DNA of 44,875 bases from CAIJXO01 sp041308645 (lineage in GTDB: Bacteria; Patescibacteriota; Minisyncoccia; Phycocordibacterales; GWA1-40-21). This document shows positions 1 to 7,732 of this stretch, one piece after another (position 1 is the first letter of the stretch; the number at the start of each line of letters is the position of its first letter). The translations under genes were made by a program, and so were the position numbers. Location of the stretch: the NCBI GenBank assembly GCA_041308645.1, contig JBFZBC010000005.1, forward strand, positions 1 through 44,875, written 5' to 3'. The notes beneath the pieces were generated by a model that had not been told where the DNA came from, did not search any database, and saw nothing but the letters and a program-made list of their open reading frames with translations.

Positions 1-110
1 AAAACGAATGCATCTTCAGCGTCCATTTCAATTAAATCACCAAATCTTTTATGATGTATAGTTTTATATCCAAGTCCAGCTAGAATATTTATTATTTCAG
101 GTTTAGTCAT
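1..110 (-). CDS. Unknown protein, 5' part only
   Basis: The first 36 codons of a gene running off the left edge on the minus strand. The start is an ATG at 110; the peptide begins MTKPEIINILAGLGYK and continues with HHKRFGDLIEMDAEDAF. It is hydrophilic with no signal peptide or membrane segment in the visible part. An extended -10 box (TGCTATGAT on the minus strand, 119-127) ends 8 nt before the ATG and there is no Shine-Dalgarno, so the mRNA is probably leaderless like several other genes here. I do not recognise the family, and too little is present to assign a function. Confidence 0.55.
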   Translation of the reverse strand, partial: MTKPEIINILAGLGYKTIHHKRFGDLIEMDAEDAFV

Positions 111-328
111 TATTTTTAATCATAGCATGTTTAAAAAAGGTTTGGAATCCGTTTATTTGTTTACTAGAAATAATAATCAACAAAGTTTGTATGTTGCAAA
201 AATTATACTTCTTATGTTAGCCCTGAATAGTGATATTTACATTTATCCAATCATACTATTTCTCGAAGAGGTGAGGTTTTGATGCTCAAAAGTTGGCTTA
301 ATATGAGCCTTCTCGTGCTAGCTCTAAT

Positions 329-403
329 TGGTGACCTTACCGGGAGTCGAACCCGGCTTCTTGCCTTGAAAAGGCAATGTCCTAACCGATAGACGATAAG
401 GCC
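329..403 (-). tRNA. tRNA-Glu (anticodon UUC)
   Basis: Cloverleaf read on the minus strand. The acceptor GGCCTTA pairs with TAAGGTC, the D-arm is GTC/GAC, and the anticodon stem TTGCC/GGCAA encloses the loop TTTTCAA with anticodon TTC. The T-arm is CCGGG/CCCGG around TTCGACT. The 3' CCA is encoded (329-331), unlike the other tRNAs in this window. Copies of its 5' end lie just upstream at 552-571 and 613-626. Confidence 0.95.
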
Positions 404-700
404 AATATTTAATTTTTAAACTCAAGTCTACTTTAATTTTAGTGAATTGCAATGTCCTAGTCACAAGTCAAAATTTGCTAATTTTGCTTCTGACCACCTC
501 TCGCGCCGTCGCGCTCCGATCTTGCGATTTGTGTCCCTATCCCAAATCTCACGATAGACGATAAGGCCAATAATATTCAATTTTACTCTTTTAAAGGCAT
601 GTCAAACCTAATGAACGATAAGGCCAGAATGGCAAGGCTAAATATAACATTTTTTGTAAAAAAAGCAAAAAAGTGTTAGTGTTTACAGACTAGATAATAG
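404..700. other. Intergenic stretch with tRNA-Glu fragments
   Basis: No gene seen. The stretch contains debris of the neighbouring tRNA-Glu. The piece at 449-460 resembles the tRNA anticodon-stem/D-arm side (aatgtcctag versus aatgtcctaa in the intact gene). The piece at 552-571 repeats the 5' end of the tRNA exactly (same 20 bases as 388-407). A third shorter piece (gaacgataaggcca) is at 613-626. Between the first two pieces lie about 90 bp of unrelated and locally GC-rich DNA (around 495-535). This looks like a partial tRNA duplication interrupted in its D-loop. Confidence 0.6.
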
Positions 701-787
701 GGAGGAGTGGCTGAGTGGTTGAAGGCACCGGTTTCGAAAACCGGCAGGGGCGAAAGTCTCTCGTGAGTTCAAATCTCACCTCCTCCG
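701..787 (+). tRNA. tRNA-Ser (anticodon CGA)
   Basis: Class II tRNA with a long variable arm. The acceptor GGAGGAG pairs with CTCCTCC (780-786) and the discriminator is G787. The anticodon stem CCGGT/ACCGG encloses the loop TTCGAAA with anticodon CGA. The T-arm is GTGAG/CTCAC around TTCAAAT. The variable arm is AGGGGCGAAAGTCTCTC. CCA is not fully encoded (CAA follows). Confidence 0.95.
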
Positions 788-854
788 CAAAATAATGAGC
801 CTTCGCGAATATATTTTGCGAGAGGATAGGAAGTAAATGATTTTACTTCCGGGG

Positions 855-943
855 AGGATTTGAAACCTGTTTGAGATTTTTTAGAGTTTCTGAATGAATA
901 AAAAATCCAAACATAGGTACTGAAACTGTAGGTTTCAAATCCT
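855..943. repeat. Inverted repeat, 14-bp arms
   Basis: The arm aggatttgaaacct (855-868) is the exact reverse complement of 930-943, with about 60 nt between. It lies between tRNA-Ser and tRNA-Val with no gene. The transcript could form a long hairpin, and the right arm contains a T-loop-like ttcaaat, so it may descend from tRNA sequence. Function unknown. Confidence 0.5.
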
Positions 944-1007
944 TCCGCTTCCTCAATTTTCATTTGAATACAAATTATAATTGTGATAGATTATAAAAGT
1001 TGCTAAT

Positions 1008-1080
1008 GGGCGGTTAGCTCAGTTGGTAGAGCGCAGGATTGACGTTCTTGATGTCGTGGGTTCGAGTCCCTCACCGCCCA
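1008..1080 (+). tRNA. tRNA-Val (anticodon GAC)
   Basis: The acceptor GGGCGGT pairs with ACCGCCC (1073-1079) and the discriminator is A1080. The D-arm is GCTC/GAGC. The anticodon stem CAGGA/TCTTG encloses the loop TTGACGT with anticodon GAC. The T-arm GTGGG/CCCTC has one mismatch around TTCGAGT. CCA is not encoded. Confidence 0.93.
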
Positions 1081-1084
1081 CAAA

Positions 1085-2011
1085 TTAGTTTTTTAGGAAT
1101 TTATAAATATCTTCCATGGCTTTGATGGCATCACCAACAGCGATATTATTTTGACGATATAGCCCATCTGTACAGTCACCAGCTGACCAGATACCAGCTG
1201 TATTAGTTTTCTGAGTTTTTGGGTCCACAATTATTTCACTTTTCTCGTTTAATTTTACTAAACCGTGCTCAATGAAATCGATTGCTGGGTTGGAGCCAAT
1301 TTCCACAAATATCCCTTGGACGGGGAGTTCTACAGTCTCTCCCTTCTTATTTTTGTAGATAATTGCTTTAACAAATTTATCACCCTTGATTTCAAGTAAA
1401 TCAACATTAGTCACCGCTTTTACCTTTGGATTAGTAAGTATTTTTTCCATAATGGTTGGTTCAGCCCTAAATTCACTTCTTTGAATTATAGTAATATTTT
1501 TAGCATAGGCTAAAAGTTGGCTAACTGCTTCAAAGGCGCTGTTACCACCACCAATCACCACTACGTCCATACCACCAAACATTGGAGCATCACAGGTGGC
1601 ACAATAGGTAATCCCTCTACCCTCAAATTCCTCAGCCCCTTTTATTATTAATTTCCTTCTTATATTTCCAGTCGATATTAGAACAGTCTTAGCTTCATAC
1701 TTACCCTTATTTGTTTCAATTTTAAAGGAATTAGTACTCTTAATAATATTTTTAACTGTTTCCTTTTCTTTTATTACAATGTCCTTTGAGTAGTGTTTTA
1801 AATGTTTTTCTAGACGCTTATGAAGAATATCTCCGGACAGAGAAATATCTCCAATCCAGTTTTGAATCTCACCCGAGACAGCACTTTGGCCACGGAAATT
1901 CTCAGTTATTAAAACAGTATTTATTTTTTTTCGAGCAGCATAAACACCAGCCGACACTCCTGCTGGTCCACCGCCAATAATTGCTAAATCATAAATTGTT
2001 TCATTTGTCAT
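1085..2011 (-). CDS. trxB: Thioredoxin reductase-like flavoprotein
   Basis: A 308-aa FAD enzyme of the low-molecular-weight thioredoxin reductase family, cytoplasmic, expected to pass electrons to a thioredoxin-like partner through its CXXC pair. Visible motifs are the FAD-binding GGGPAG (13-18), the redox-active CATC (137-140), a second dinucleotide fold GGGNSA (154-159) and the C-terminal FAD motif AGDC (277-280). Length is normal for the family. The usual HRR motif that reads the NADPH phosphate appears here as IQR before SEFRA, so the electron donor may not be NADPH. The gene stands alone, with its start facing the ftsZ end, and the start ATG at 2011 gives a full-length N-terminus. The family is certain; the physiological partner is not. 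Confidence 0.88.
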   Translation of the reverse strand: MTNETIYDLAIIGGGPAGVSAGVYAARKKINTVLITENFRGQSAVSGEIQNWIGDISLSGDILHKRLEKHLKHYSKDIVIKEKETVKNIIKSTNSFKIETNKGKYEAKTVLISTGNIRRKLIIKGAEEFEGRGITYCATCDAPMFGGMDVVVIGGGNSAFEAVSQLLAYAKNITIIQRSEFRAEPTIMEKILTNPKVKAVTNVDLLEIKGDKFVKAIIYKNKKGETVELPVQGIFVEIGSNPAIDFIEHGLVKLNEKSEIIVDPKTQKTNTAGIWSAGDCTDGLYRQNNIAVGDAIKAMEDIYKFLKN

Positions 2012-2040
2012 GATTTTATTTTACTATATTATTTGATATT

Positions 2041-2128
2041 AAAATAGGGTGGTTTTTTTCTTCTCTACCCACTCAATTTTCTACTGAAAATATCAGTCTG
2101 TGAGGCACGAAAAAAACCACCCTATTTT
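2041..2128 (-). terminator. Long-loop inverted repeat after ftsZ
   Basis: Nineteen-base arms (2041-2059 and 2110-2128) are perfect complements built on agggtggttttttt, separated by 50 nt. On the minus strand the ftsZ transcript enters at 2128, and both arms contain a T or A run, so the structure could terminate ftsZ or act in both directions. The 50-nt loop is unusually long for an intrinsic terminator. Confidence 0.5.
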
Positions 2129-2131
2129 TCC

Positions 2132-3316
2132 TTATTTCTTCTGTCTTCTCAAGAAGGCCGGAACGGCACCCCATTCACTATCATCATCAAAATCATTTTT
2201 TGCTTGTTTTTTTTCCTCAGTTGGCGCTTTATTTATTTGAACCTCATTTTTATTTTCTTTTTTAGAGTTATCATCACTACTAGAACCTCCAAAAAATTTA
2301 TTCTTTTTTTCCTCTTCTTTATTTGAATTAATATTTTGGAAAAGAGATTTTTTGTTTGTAATATCAGAAAAACCTGAGGCAATAACAGTTATTTTAACTT
2401 CATTTTTCTTTAAGCGACTGTCTTGGACGGTACCAAAAATAACTTTAGCATTTGGATCGATCGACTCGGTAATAAGTTTGGCGGCATCCTGTATCTCAAA
2501 CATTGTTAGGTCATCTCCACCGGCTATTGAGAATAGCACTCCTTTTGCACCAGCAATTGAAAGTTCTAAGAGTGGGGAACTAATAGCTGATTTAGCAGCC
2601 TCAATGGCCCTATTTTCACCACCAGCAACACCTATGCCCATAAGAGCAGATCCAGCATTTTCCATAATCGCTCGAATATCAGCAAAATCAGTATTTATAA
2701 TTCCAGGCATTGTTATCAAATCAGAAATACCTTCAACGGCTTGTTTTAGTATATCATCACAGACGGCGAAGGCTTGTATAGCAGTTGTTTCTCTTGAGAT
2801 AGTGGAGAGTAATCTATCATTTGGTATAACGATAAGGGCATCGACACCATTTCTAAGTTCTTCTAGGCTTTGTTCAGCAATTTTCATTCTTTGTATTCCT
2901 TCAAAGAAAAAAGGTTTTGTAATTACACCAACGGTTAGTATACCCATTTCTTTTGCCATTTTGGAAATGGTTGGTCCTGCGCCAGAACCAGTTCCGCCAC
3001 CAGCACCGTAGGCAATAAAAACCATATCAGAACCTTTTAGGGCTTCTTGAATTTCCTCTTTTGTTTCTTCAGCTGCTCTTTTACCAAGTTCTGGATTCAT
3101 CCCAGTACCAAGTCCACGGGTAAGATTCTTACCAATATGTATTTTTTTTGTAGCTTGGGAATTATGAAGATCTTGAGCGTCAGTGTTTATTACAATAAAC
3201 TCCACCCCCTTTACTTTAGAGTTTATCATGTGATTCACAGCATTTTTGCCTGATCCACCGATTCCGATAACTTTAATCCTTGCAAAAGCTTCAACGTCTG
3301 GTTTTATTTGTGGCAT
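2132..3316 (-). CDS. ftsZ: Cell division protein FtsZ
   Basis: Tubulin-like GTPase that polymerises into the division ring at midcell. With the ATG at 3316 the protein is 394 aa; a TTG at 3343 would add nine residues but has no ribosome site and extends past the usual family start, so I prefer the ATG (MPQIKPDVEAF). The tubulin signature GAGGGTGSGAGP is at about 104-115, and GIGGSGKNAV marks the nucleotide fold near the N-terminus. The core is followed by an acidic/lysine-rich spacer and a C-terminal DSEWGAVPAFLRR, matching the conserved tail that binds FtsA. It lies directly downstream of ftsA (about 80 nt gap), almost certainly in the same transcript. Confidence 0.97.
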   Translation of the reverse strand: MPQIKPDVEAFARIKVIGIGGSGKNAVNHMINSKVKGVEFIVINTDAQDLHNSQATKKIHIGKNLTRGLGTGMNPELGKRAAEETKEEIQEALKGSDMVFIAYGAGGGTGSGAGPTISKMAKEMGILTVGVITKPFFFEGIQRMKIAEQSLEELRNGVDALIVIPNDRLLSTISRETTAIQAFAVCDDILKQAVEGISDLITMPGIINTDFADIRAIMENAGSALMGIGVAGGENRAIEAAKSAISSPLLELSIAGAKGVLFSIAGGDDLTMFEIQDAAKLITESIDPNAKVIFGTVQDSRLKKNEVKITVIASGFSDITNKKSLFQNINSNKEEEKKNKFFGGSSSDDNSKKENKNEVQINKAPTEEKKQAKNDFDDDSEWGAVPAFLRRQKK

Positions 3317-3398
3317 AAAAATATAGCTGATTTTTTTCAGCAAATTAAAACTAATAAATTATTAAGCAACCTGTTTTAATAGTAGCAAAAATGTATGG

Positions 3399-4583
3399 CT
3401 AAGGCAAGAACTGTTTAAACCAAGAAAAAACCTTTGCCCCAGGCCTGTTATTCAGTATTGGCGCCCCAAAAGATATTTCTTCACCTTTTGATAAAACCCA
3501 AACACAAAGACCATATGACACTGACCAAGAGGAATCTTTTGTTTGCAAATTTTTCAAATCAGAAATAAAATTTATTGAGCCAACCTTTGAGGGTAGTTTT
3601 AGAGTAGCTCGAGCTAGATCCTCTATTGTGGAGATACCAGATGTTCCACCTGTAATAATAATTCCTGCTGGTAAAAGACCACTCCGTCCAAGTTTTTTTA
3701 AGTGTGATTCAATTATTTCAAAAATATCAGAAAGACGAGCTAAAATTATTTCTTCTAATCTTTTTTTAGGATAGTCTCTTTCTCCTTTAGTGTTTATTTT
3801 TATTTCCTCTGCTTCTTCAATTGGGATTTTCAAACCCAAAGCAATATCATTTGTTATATCTGTTCCACCAATCGGGAAAACCTCAAGTGAGATCGGAATA
3901 TTGTTTTCAAAAATAACAACTGAAACCGTTTCTGAACCTATATTTGCTAGAACACATCCAGCAATTTTCTGAGTTTTGGTCAGTGTAACCATACTTCCAG
4001 CCAATGGTGAGGCCATAATATTTACTACATCAATTCCTAAATCTTCAACTATATTAATCAAATCATCTAAATGATGTTCAAGACAAGTCACAAATAAGAC
4101 TTTGGCCTCAAATTTTATACCCTTCATACCAATTGGCCTGCCTAAAACAATTTTGCCGTCAATTTTATAGGATATAGGAATAGTATGAATAATCTTTTTA
4201 TTAATGGATACATTTGCTGGTATTTCATTTTCTGCCACTGATAATACATTTTTTACATCAATTTCTGTAATTTCAGAATCAGCTCGCGGAATAATTATGG
4301 AACCATGGGAAACCACACTTCCAACACCAATACCGCCGATAGATAAGAAAACTTTTCTAATTTTAATGCCAGATGTTTTTTCTGCCTGAGCAATGGCAAT
4401 ACGGAGACTGTTTGTAGTGTCACCAGAATTAATAATATAGCCATGACGAAGACCTTTAGATTCAGCAAAACCAGTACCAATTATTTTATATGAAATATTC
4501 CCATCTTCATTTTTGGCTTCAACCACAGAAATTTTGATTTGGTATGTACCTATGTCTATTCCGACTGCAATATTTTTTGCCAT
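3399..4583 (-). CDS. ftsA: Cell division protein FtsA
   Basis: Actin-like ATPase that anchors FtsZ filaments to the membrane. The 394-aa length is close to the usual size. The N-terminus VGIDIGTYQIKI is the first phosphate-binding loop of the actin fold; IIITGGTSGI near the C-terminal third is the adenosine-binding motif. The C-terminal end AKVFSWFKQFLP is an amphipathic helix of the membrane-targeting type. The gene leads the ftsA-ftsZ pair. A minus-strand TATAAT (4594-4599) ends 10 nt before the ATG, and no Shine-Dalgarno is visible, so the transcript is probably leaderless or nearly so. Confidence 0.95.
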   Translation of the reverse strand: MAKNIAVGIDIGTYQIKISVVEAKNEDGNISYKIIGTGFAESKGLRHGYIINSGDTTNSLRIAIAQAEKTSGIKIRKVFLSIGGIGVGSVVSHGSIIIPRADSEITEIDVKNVLSVAENEIPANVSINKKIIHTIPISYKIDGKIVLGRPIGMKGIKFEAKVLFVTCLEHHLDDLINIVEDLGIDVVNIMASPLAGSMVTLTKTQKIAGCVLANIGSETVSVVIFENNIPISLEVFPIGGTDITNDIALGLKIPIEEAEEIKINTKGERDYPKKRLEEIILARLSDIFEIIESHLKKLGRSGLLPAGIIITGGTSGISTIEDLARATLKLPSKVGSINFISDLKNLQTKDSSWSVSYGLCVWVLSKGEEISFGAPILNNRPGAKVFSWFKQFLP

Positions 4584-4619
4584 ATTTACATCTATTATAT
4601 AACAAAAAGAAAATTGAAG

Positions 4620-5003
4620 CTAGATATCAAACTTACCTCTGAATTTGATTTCCATTTTTTCCATTTTTTCGCCATGATCATAGCCTTTAAGGTGGACAAG
4701 ACCGTGGATAAATAAGTAGGTTAAAAAGTTTTTATAAGTTCGATTGAACTTAATCATTTCTCTTTTAGTCTCATTAGGACAAATAAATATCTCTCCTGAT
4801 TTTTTTGAGAGGGGGAAACTTAATATATCTGTTGGTTTATTTAAATTTCTGTAGTTTTTGTTTATTTTTTTTATTTCTTGAGCGGTAATAAAAACCAAAC
4901 TAAGTTCGTACCCAAGTCCAAGCACGGTATTTTTTATATGTTCAAAAGGCAAGCTTGGTAGCCTGCCTTTGGTTTTATTTGATATTGATAGATTTTCTGT
5001 CAT
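4620..5003 (-). CDS. ybeY: Endoribonuclease YbeY
   Basis: A 127-aa metal-dependent RNase family protein involved in 16S rRNA 3'-end maturation and ribosome quality control. The metal-binding signature appears as HGLVHLKGYDHGE, with the three histidines in the family spacing (HxxxHxxxxxH). Upstream, LNKPTDILSFPL matches the conserved TDVLSFP region. The protein is somewhat shorter than the roughly 150-aa family norm because both ends are trimmed. It starts two nt after the stop of the bS21 gene, so the two are translated from one message; coupling of a ribosomal protein and an rRNA-processing factor fits functionally. Confidence 0.93.
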   Translation of the reverse strand: MTENLSISNKTKGRLPSLPFEHIKNTVLGLGYELSLVFITAQEIKKINKNYRNLNKPTDILSFPLSKKSGEIFICPNETKREMIKFNRTYKNFLTYLFIHGLVHLKGYDHGEKMEKMEIKFRGKFDI

Positions 5004-5004
5004 C

Positions 5005-5271
5005 TTAATTCTTCTTTCCTTTTGAACCTTTAAATTGACCCTCTGTTCGGTCGGCCATTTTACCCATTTTTATAAGCTCCATGATCTCAGCTTTTCTTTT
5101 TAGATTTTTTAAGGTATTTTTCTTTTTTTTATAAAAAGACAAATCTCTTAGGCTGTACCTTTTTGACCTGACTTTTGGTAAAATACCAGAACCTTGAACC
5201 TTTTTAGTAAATCTCCTAATAATCCCTAGATTATTTTCATTGGCGTTCTTTGTAACTTCTACGTTTATCAT
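5005..5271 (-). CDS. rpsU: Ribosomal protein bS21
   Basis: An 88-aa, very basic protein of the small ribosomal subunit. The segment IIRRFTKKVQGSGILPKVR matches the bS21 core, which contacts 16S rRNA near the anti-Shine-Dalgarno region. The C-terminal part is a lysine-rich extension ending FKGSKGKKN, longer than in model bacteria. It is the first gene of a two-gene unit with ybeY, divergent from rpmG. No clear Shine-Dalgarno precedes the ATG. Identification rests on the short conserved core and size. Confidence 0.85.
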   Translation of the reverse strand: MINVEVTKNANENNLGIIRRFTKKVQGSGILPKVRSKRYSLRDLSFYKKKKNTLKNLKRKAEIMELIKMGKMADRTEGQFKGSKGKKN

Positions 5272-5369
5272 GGGGTGTAATTTAGCATAGATAAGGTTTT
5301 TTTACAAGGGAAGAGGTTGCAAAATTAACGGTTTTATATTATACTCTTCTTTGTTAACCAAATGCATAT

Positions 5370-5528
5370 ATGTCACAAGATCAATTAATCAAACTGAATT
5401 GTAAGACCTGCAAAAGGACCAACTATTATTCCAGAAAGAATAAGAAGAAGGTTGAGCGTAAAATAGAACTCAAAAAGTTCTGTAAATGGTGTAAGAAGAA
5501 TACCATTCATAAGGAATCTAAAAAATAA
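5370..5528 (+). CDS. rpmG: Ribosomal protein bL33
   Basis: A 52-codon gene, ATG at 5370 and TAA at 5526-5528. The product begins MSQDQLIKLNCKTCKRTNYY and continues with lysine/arginine-rich sequence and FCKWCKKNTIHKES. The two CxxC pairs (CKTC and CKWC) form the zinc-binding knuckle of the C+ type of bL33; NTIHKESKK is the typical C-terminus. It belongs to the large ribosomal subunit. It is divergent from rpsU and followed directly by an intrinsic terminator, so it is monocistronic. Confidence 0.95.
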   Translation: MSQDQLIKLNCKTCKRTNYYSRKNKKKVERKIELKKFCKWCKKNTIHKESKK

Positions 5529-5535
5529 TCAAAAT

Positions 5536-5559
5536 AAAACCCCCTTAGTAGGGGTTTTT
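5536..5559 (+). terminator. Intrinsic terminator of rpmG
   Basis: Hairpin with stem ccccc/ggggg-type arms around ttagta, preceded by an A run and followed by TTTTT, 8 nt after the rpmG stop. Confidence 0.85.
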
Positions 5560-5592
5560 ATTTAGCCTTTATTGTGCTATATTTTCCAGGTT

Positions 5593-5663
5593 GGGAGATT
5601 AGTTAAATGGTATAACATTCCTCTCCAAAAGGAATATTAGGGGTTCGATTCCTCTATCTCCCG
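5593..5663 (+). tRNA. tRNA-Trp (anticodon CCA)
   Basis: The acceptor GGGAGAT pairs with ATCTCCC (5656-5662) and the discriminator is G5663, as expected for Trp. The anticodon stem TTCCT/AGGAA encloses the loop CTCCAAA with anticodon CCA. The T-arm AGGGG/CCTCT surrounds TTCGATT. The 3' CCA is not encoded. Confidence 0.92.
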
Positions 5664-5668
5664 CTAAA

Positions 5669-6565
5669 CTATAATTTTACCTCCAGATCTCTAATAATTT
5701 TTTGAGTGGTCTTTGGACCAATCTGGTACCATTGTATATCTTTGTTTCTTTTAAACCAAGTTTTTTGACGGCGGGCGTATTGCCAGATTTTGGAATTGAG
5801 CTGCTCAATCATTTGGTCTAAAGTTATCTGACCACTTAGATGTCTAGCCATATAACGGTACTCCAAGCCGAGATTCTCCATTCGCTTCCAGCTAATACCT
5901 TGTTTGTGTAGGTTCTGACCTTCCTTAAGCATTCCAGCCTCAATTCGCTTGATTAGGCGAGTTTTAATCCGCTCCTTAAGGACTTTATCTGGGGCAATAA
6001 GTCCAATTTGAATTGCATTATAAAGTGGTTCGGATTTTATTGGTGGAACTTTCCCAAGTGCCTTGGCTATCTCAATGGCACGGATGATTTTGACTTTATT
6101 TTTGGAATCAATTGTTTTGGTGATATTTTTATCCAATCTGCTTAGGATTAGCATTAACTGTTCGCAGGTTTTTGGTTCAAGTTTTTTCCTTAATTCAGGA
6201 TACGGTAAGACTTCTGGTAGTGTAGTATTGTTCACTACCGCATCAATATAGAAACCTGTTCCGCCACAAATGATTGGGAGTTTTCCACGTTTTAAAATAT
6301 CAGCAATTATTATTTGGGCTTTTATTTTATATTTGGAAACATTAAATACAGAATTTGGCTTTACAATATCCAACATATAGTGGGGTACACCCCGCATTTC
6401 TTTTTTGGTAATTTTCCCAGTACCCAAATCCATACCTTTATACACTTGTCTTGAGTCAGCCGAAATTACCTCGCCATTATATTTTTTAGCAATTTTTACC
6501 GCTAAATCACTTTTGCCAGTAGCTGTTGGTCCAAGAATGACTAGGATTTTATTTTTTTTATCCAT
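5669..6565 (-). CDS. miaA: tRNA dimethylallyltransferase MiaA
   Basis: Transfers a dimethylallyl group to N6 of A37 in tRNAs that read UNN codons. With the ATG at 6565 the protein is 298 aa; the longer frame starts with TTG at 6574 and adds only three residues. Motifs: P-loop GPTATGKSDLA near residue 10, DSRQVYKGMDLGTGK (substrate-binding region), and GGTGFYIDAV. RRQKTWFKRNKDIQWY near the C-terminus is the usual tRNA-binding end. The permease gene upstream ends only about 15 nt before this start, so the two are cotranscribed. tRNA-Ser(CGA), tRNA-Trp and tRNA-Leu(CAA) in this window are among its expected substrates. Confidence 0.95.
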   Translation of the reverse strand: MDKKNKILVILGPTATGKSDLAVKIAKKYNGEVISADSRQVYKGMDLGTGKITKKEMRGVPHYMLDIVKPNSVFNVSKYKIKAQIIIADILKRGKLPIICGGTGFYIDAVVNNTTLPEVLPYPELRKKLEPKTCEQLMLILSRLDKNITKTIDSKNKVKIIRAIEIAKALGKVPPIKSEPLYNAIQIGLIAPDKVLKERIKTRLIKRIEAGMLKEGQNLHKQGISWKRMENLGLEYRYMARHLSGQITLDQMIEQLNSKIWQYARRQKTWFKRNKDIQWYQIGPKTTQKIIRDLEVKL

Positions 6566-6580
6566 AAAAATCAAAAAGTG

Positions 6581-7621
6581 TTATTGATTTTTGCTTTCAT
6601 TATTTAAGGTGGAATATATTTCAAGAAGAGCAAAAAGTAGACTTAAGACAAGTGGACCAAGTAAAAAACCAAAAGGACCAAAAAGGCTGATACCTCCTAA
6701 TATAGAAAGGAGAACAAGGAATGAGTGAAGTTTTGTTCTTTTACTGATTAGTTTAGGTCCCAGAAGGTTATCAACAAGACCTACAGCAAGCATCCCCCAA
6801 AATAGTAAACCTATCGAGTAAAGGATTTCCCCGTTTAGGTATAGATAGGCTATTGCTGGGATAGTAACTAGGGCCGTTCCAACTCCAGGAATTAAGGCAG
6901 CAATGGCTGCTACCGTACCAAAAAGGGTTGCATTGGGAACACCAAAAAGAGAGAAACCAATTGCCGTTAATATTCCTTGAATAAGTGCTATTGTGAGATT
7001 TCCACGAATGACCGAATTAATTGCTAAAGCAAGTTTACTAAAAATTTTTTCATCATGAATATCTTGCAAAGGACTTAGCGCGATAATAGCATTTTTAAAT
7101 TTTAAACCATCCTTAAATAGATAATAGAGGGCAATAAGAAAGACAAAGATTCCTATCAAAGTTTTTCCAACATTTGCAAATAATATACCCAGATTTTGAG
7201 TTAGCCAACCTAAACCTTGTTTAAGATAATAACTAATATCAAAGGAATAATTTATAGGTATAGTAAGGAATTTATTAAGACTCTGGATGTTTTCGTCTAT
7301 CTTATCAGTAAAATTAGTAACCACGCTACCATTAGTAATAGAAGTATAGAGCAATGTTGATTCTTGAAAAATCTGTGTACCAACAAAAGAGATAGGTATA
7401 ATTATAACTATAAGAACAGAGATAGTTGTAAGTAATGCTGCTAACCAGTCGTTATTTTTAAATACAGAAAGTATTTTTTTATGTAATGGTGAAAAAACTG
7501 TTGTAAAGATTATTGCTAAAATAAGTGAAAAAAGAAAAGGTTTGAATATAAAAAAAGCTATAATAAAGATTATAATAAGAAAAAAAAGTAAAAAATAAAG
7601 CTCTGTTTTTTTATAATTCAT
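6581..7621 (-). CDS. AI-2E family membrane permease
   Basis: A 346-aa integral membrane protein of the AI-2E (YdiK/PerM-like) transporter family. The N-terminal 70 residues contain two hydrophobic helices followed by a soluble segment (about 70-140), then a cluster of further helices. GVPNATLFGTVAAIAALIPG and the C-terminal LLSILGGISLFGPFGFLLGP are the family's conserved glycine/proline-rich regions. Substrate is not predictable; members have been linked to signal export, Na+/H+ exchange and osmotic stress. It is upstream of miaA in the same orientation. No Shine-Dalgarno is evident. Confidence 0.85.
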   Translation of the reverse strand: MNYKKTELYFLLFFLIIIFIIAFFIFKPFLFSLILAIIFTTVFSPLHKKILSVFKNNDWLAALLTTISVLIVIIIPISFVGTQIFQESTLLYTSITNGSVVTNFTDKIDENIQSLNKFLTIPINYSFDISYYLKQGLGWLTQNLGILFANVGKTLIGIFVFLIALYYLFKDGLKFKNAIIALSPLQDIHDEKIFSKLALAINSVIRGNLTIALIQGILTAIGFSLFGVPNATLFGTVAAIAALIPGVGTALVTIPAIAYLYLNGEILYSIGLLFWGMLAVGLVDNLLGPKLISKRTKLHSFLVLLSILGGISLFGPFGFLLGPLVLSLLFALLEIYSTLNNESKNQ

Positions 7622-7642
7622 TTTTTTGTTTTATTGTTTTTG

Positions 7643-7723
7643 TGCCGGAGAAGAGACTTGAACTCTTACCCCTTTCGAGACACGATTTTGAGTCGTGCGC
7701 GTCTACCATTCCGCCACTCCGGC
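7643..7723 (-). tRNA. tRNA-Leu (anticodon CAA)
   Basis: Class II tRNA on the minus strand. The acceptor GCCGGAG pairs with CTCCGGC and the discriminator is A (7643). The anticodon stem CACGA/TCGTG encloses the loop CTCAAAA with anticodon CAA. The variable arm is TCTCGAAAGGGGT and the T-arm AGAGT surrounds TCAAG. CCA is not encoded. The 5' end of this tRNA is repeated at 7821-7832. Confidence 0.93.
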
Positions 7724-7732
7724 AACTAAAAG

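Noticed and set aside
127..282. 51-codon open frame MFKKGLESVYLF...
   Set aside because: No ribosome site, no recognisable domain, and its start overlaps the -10 box of the divergent gene at 1-110.
769..963. 64-codon open frame on the minus strand overlapping tRNA-Ser
   Set aside because: It overlaps the tRNA 3' end and is made by the inverted repeat; no promoter or ribosome site.
2352..3011. 219-codon open frame opposite ftsZ
   Set aside because: Shadow frame of a strongly conserved gene, with composition typical of antisense translation (Ser/Ile/Pro-rich).
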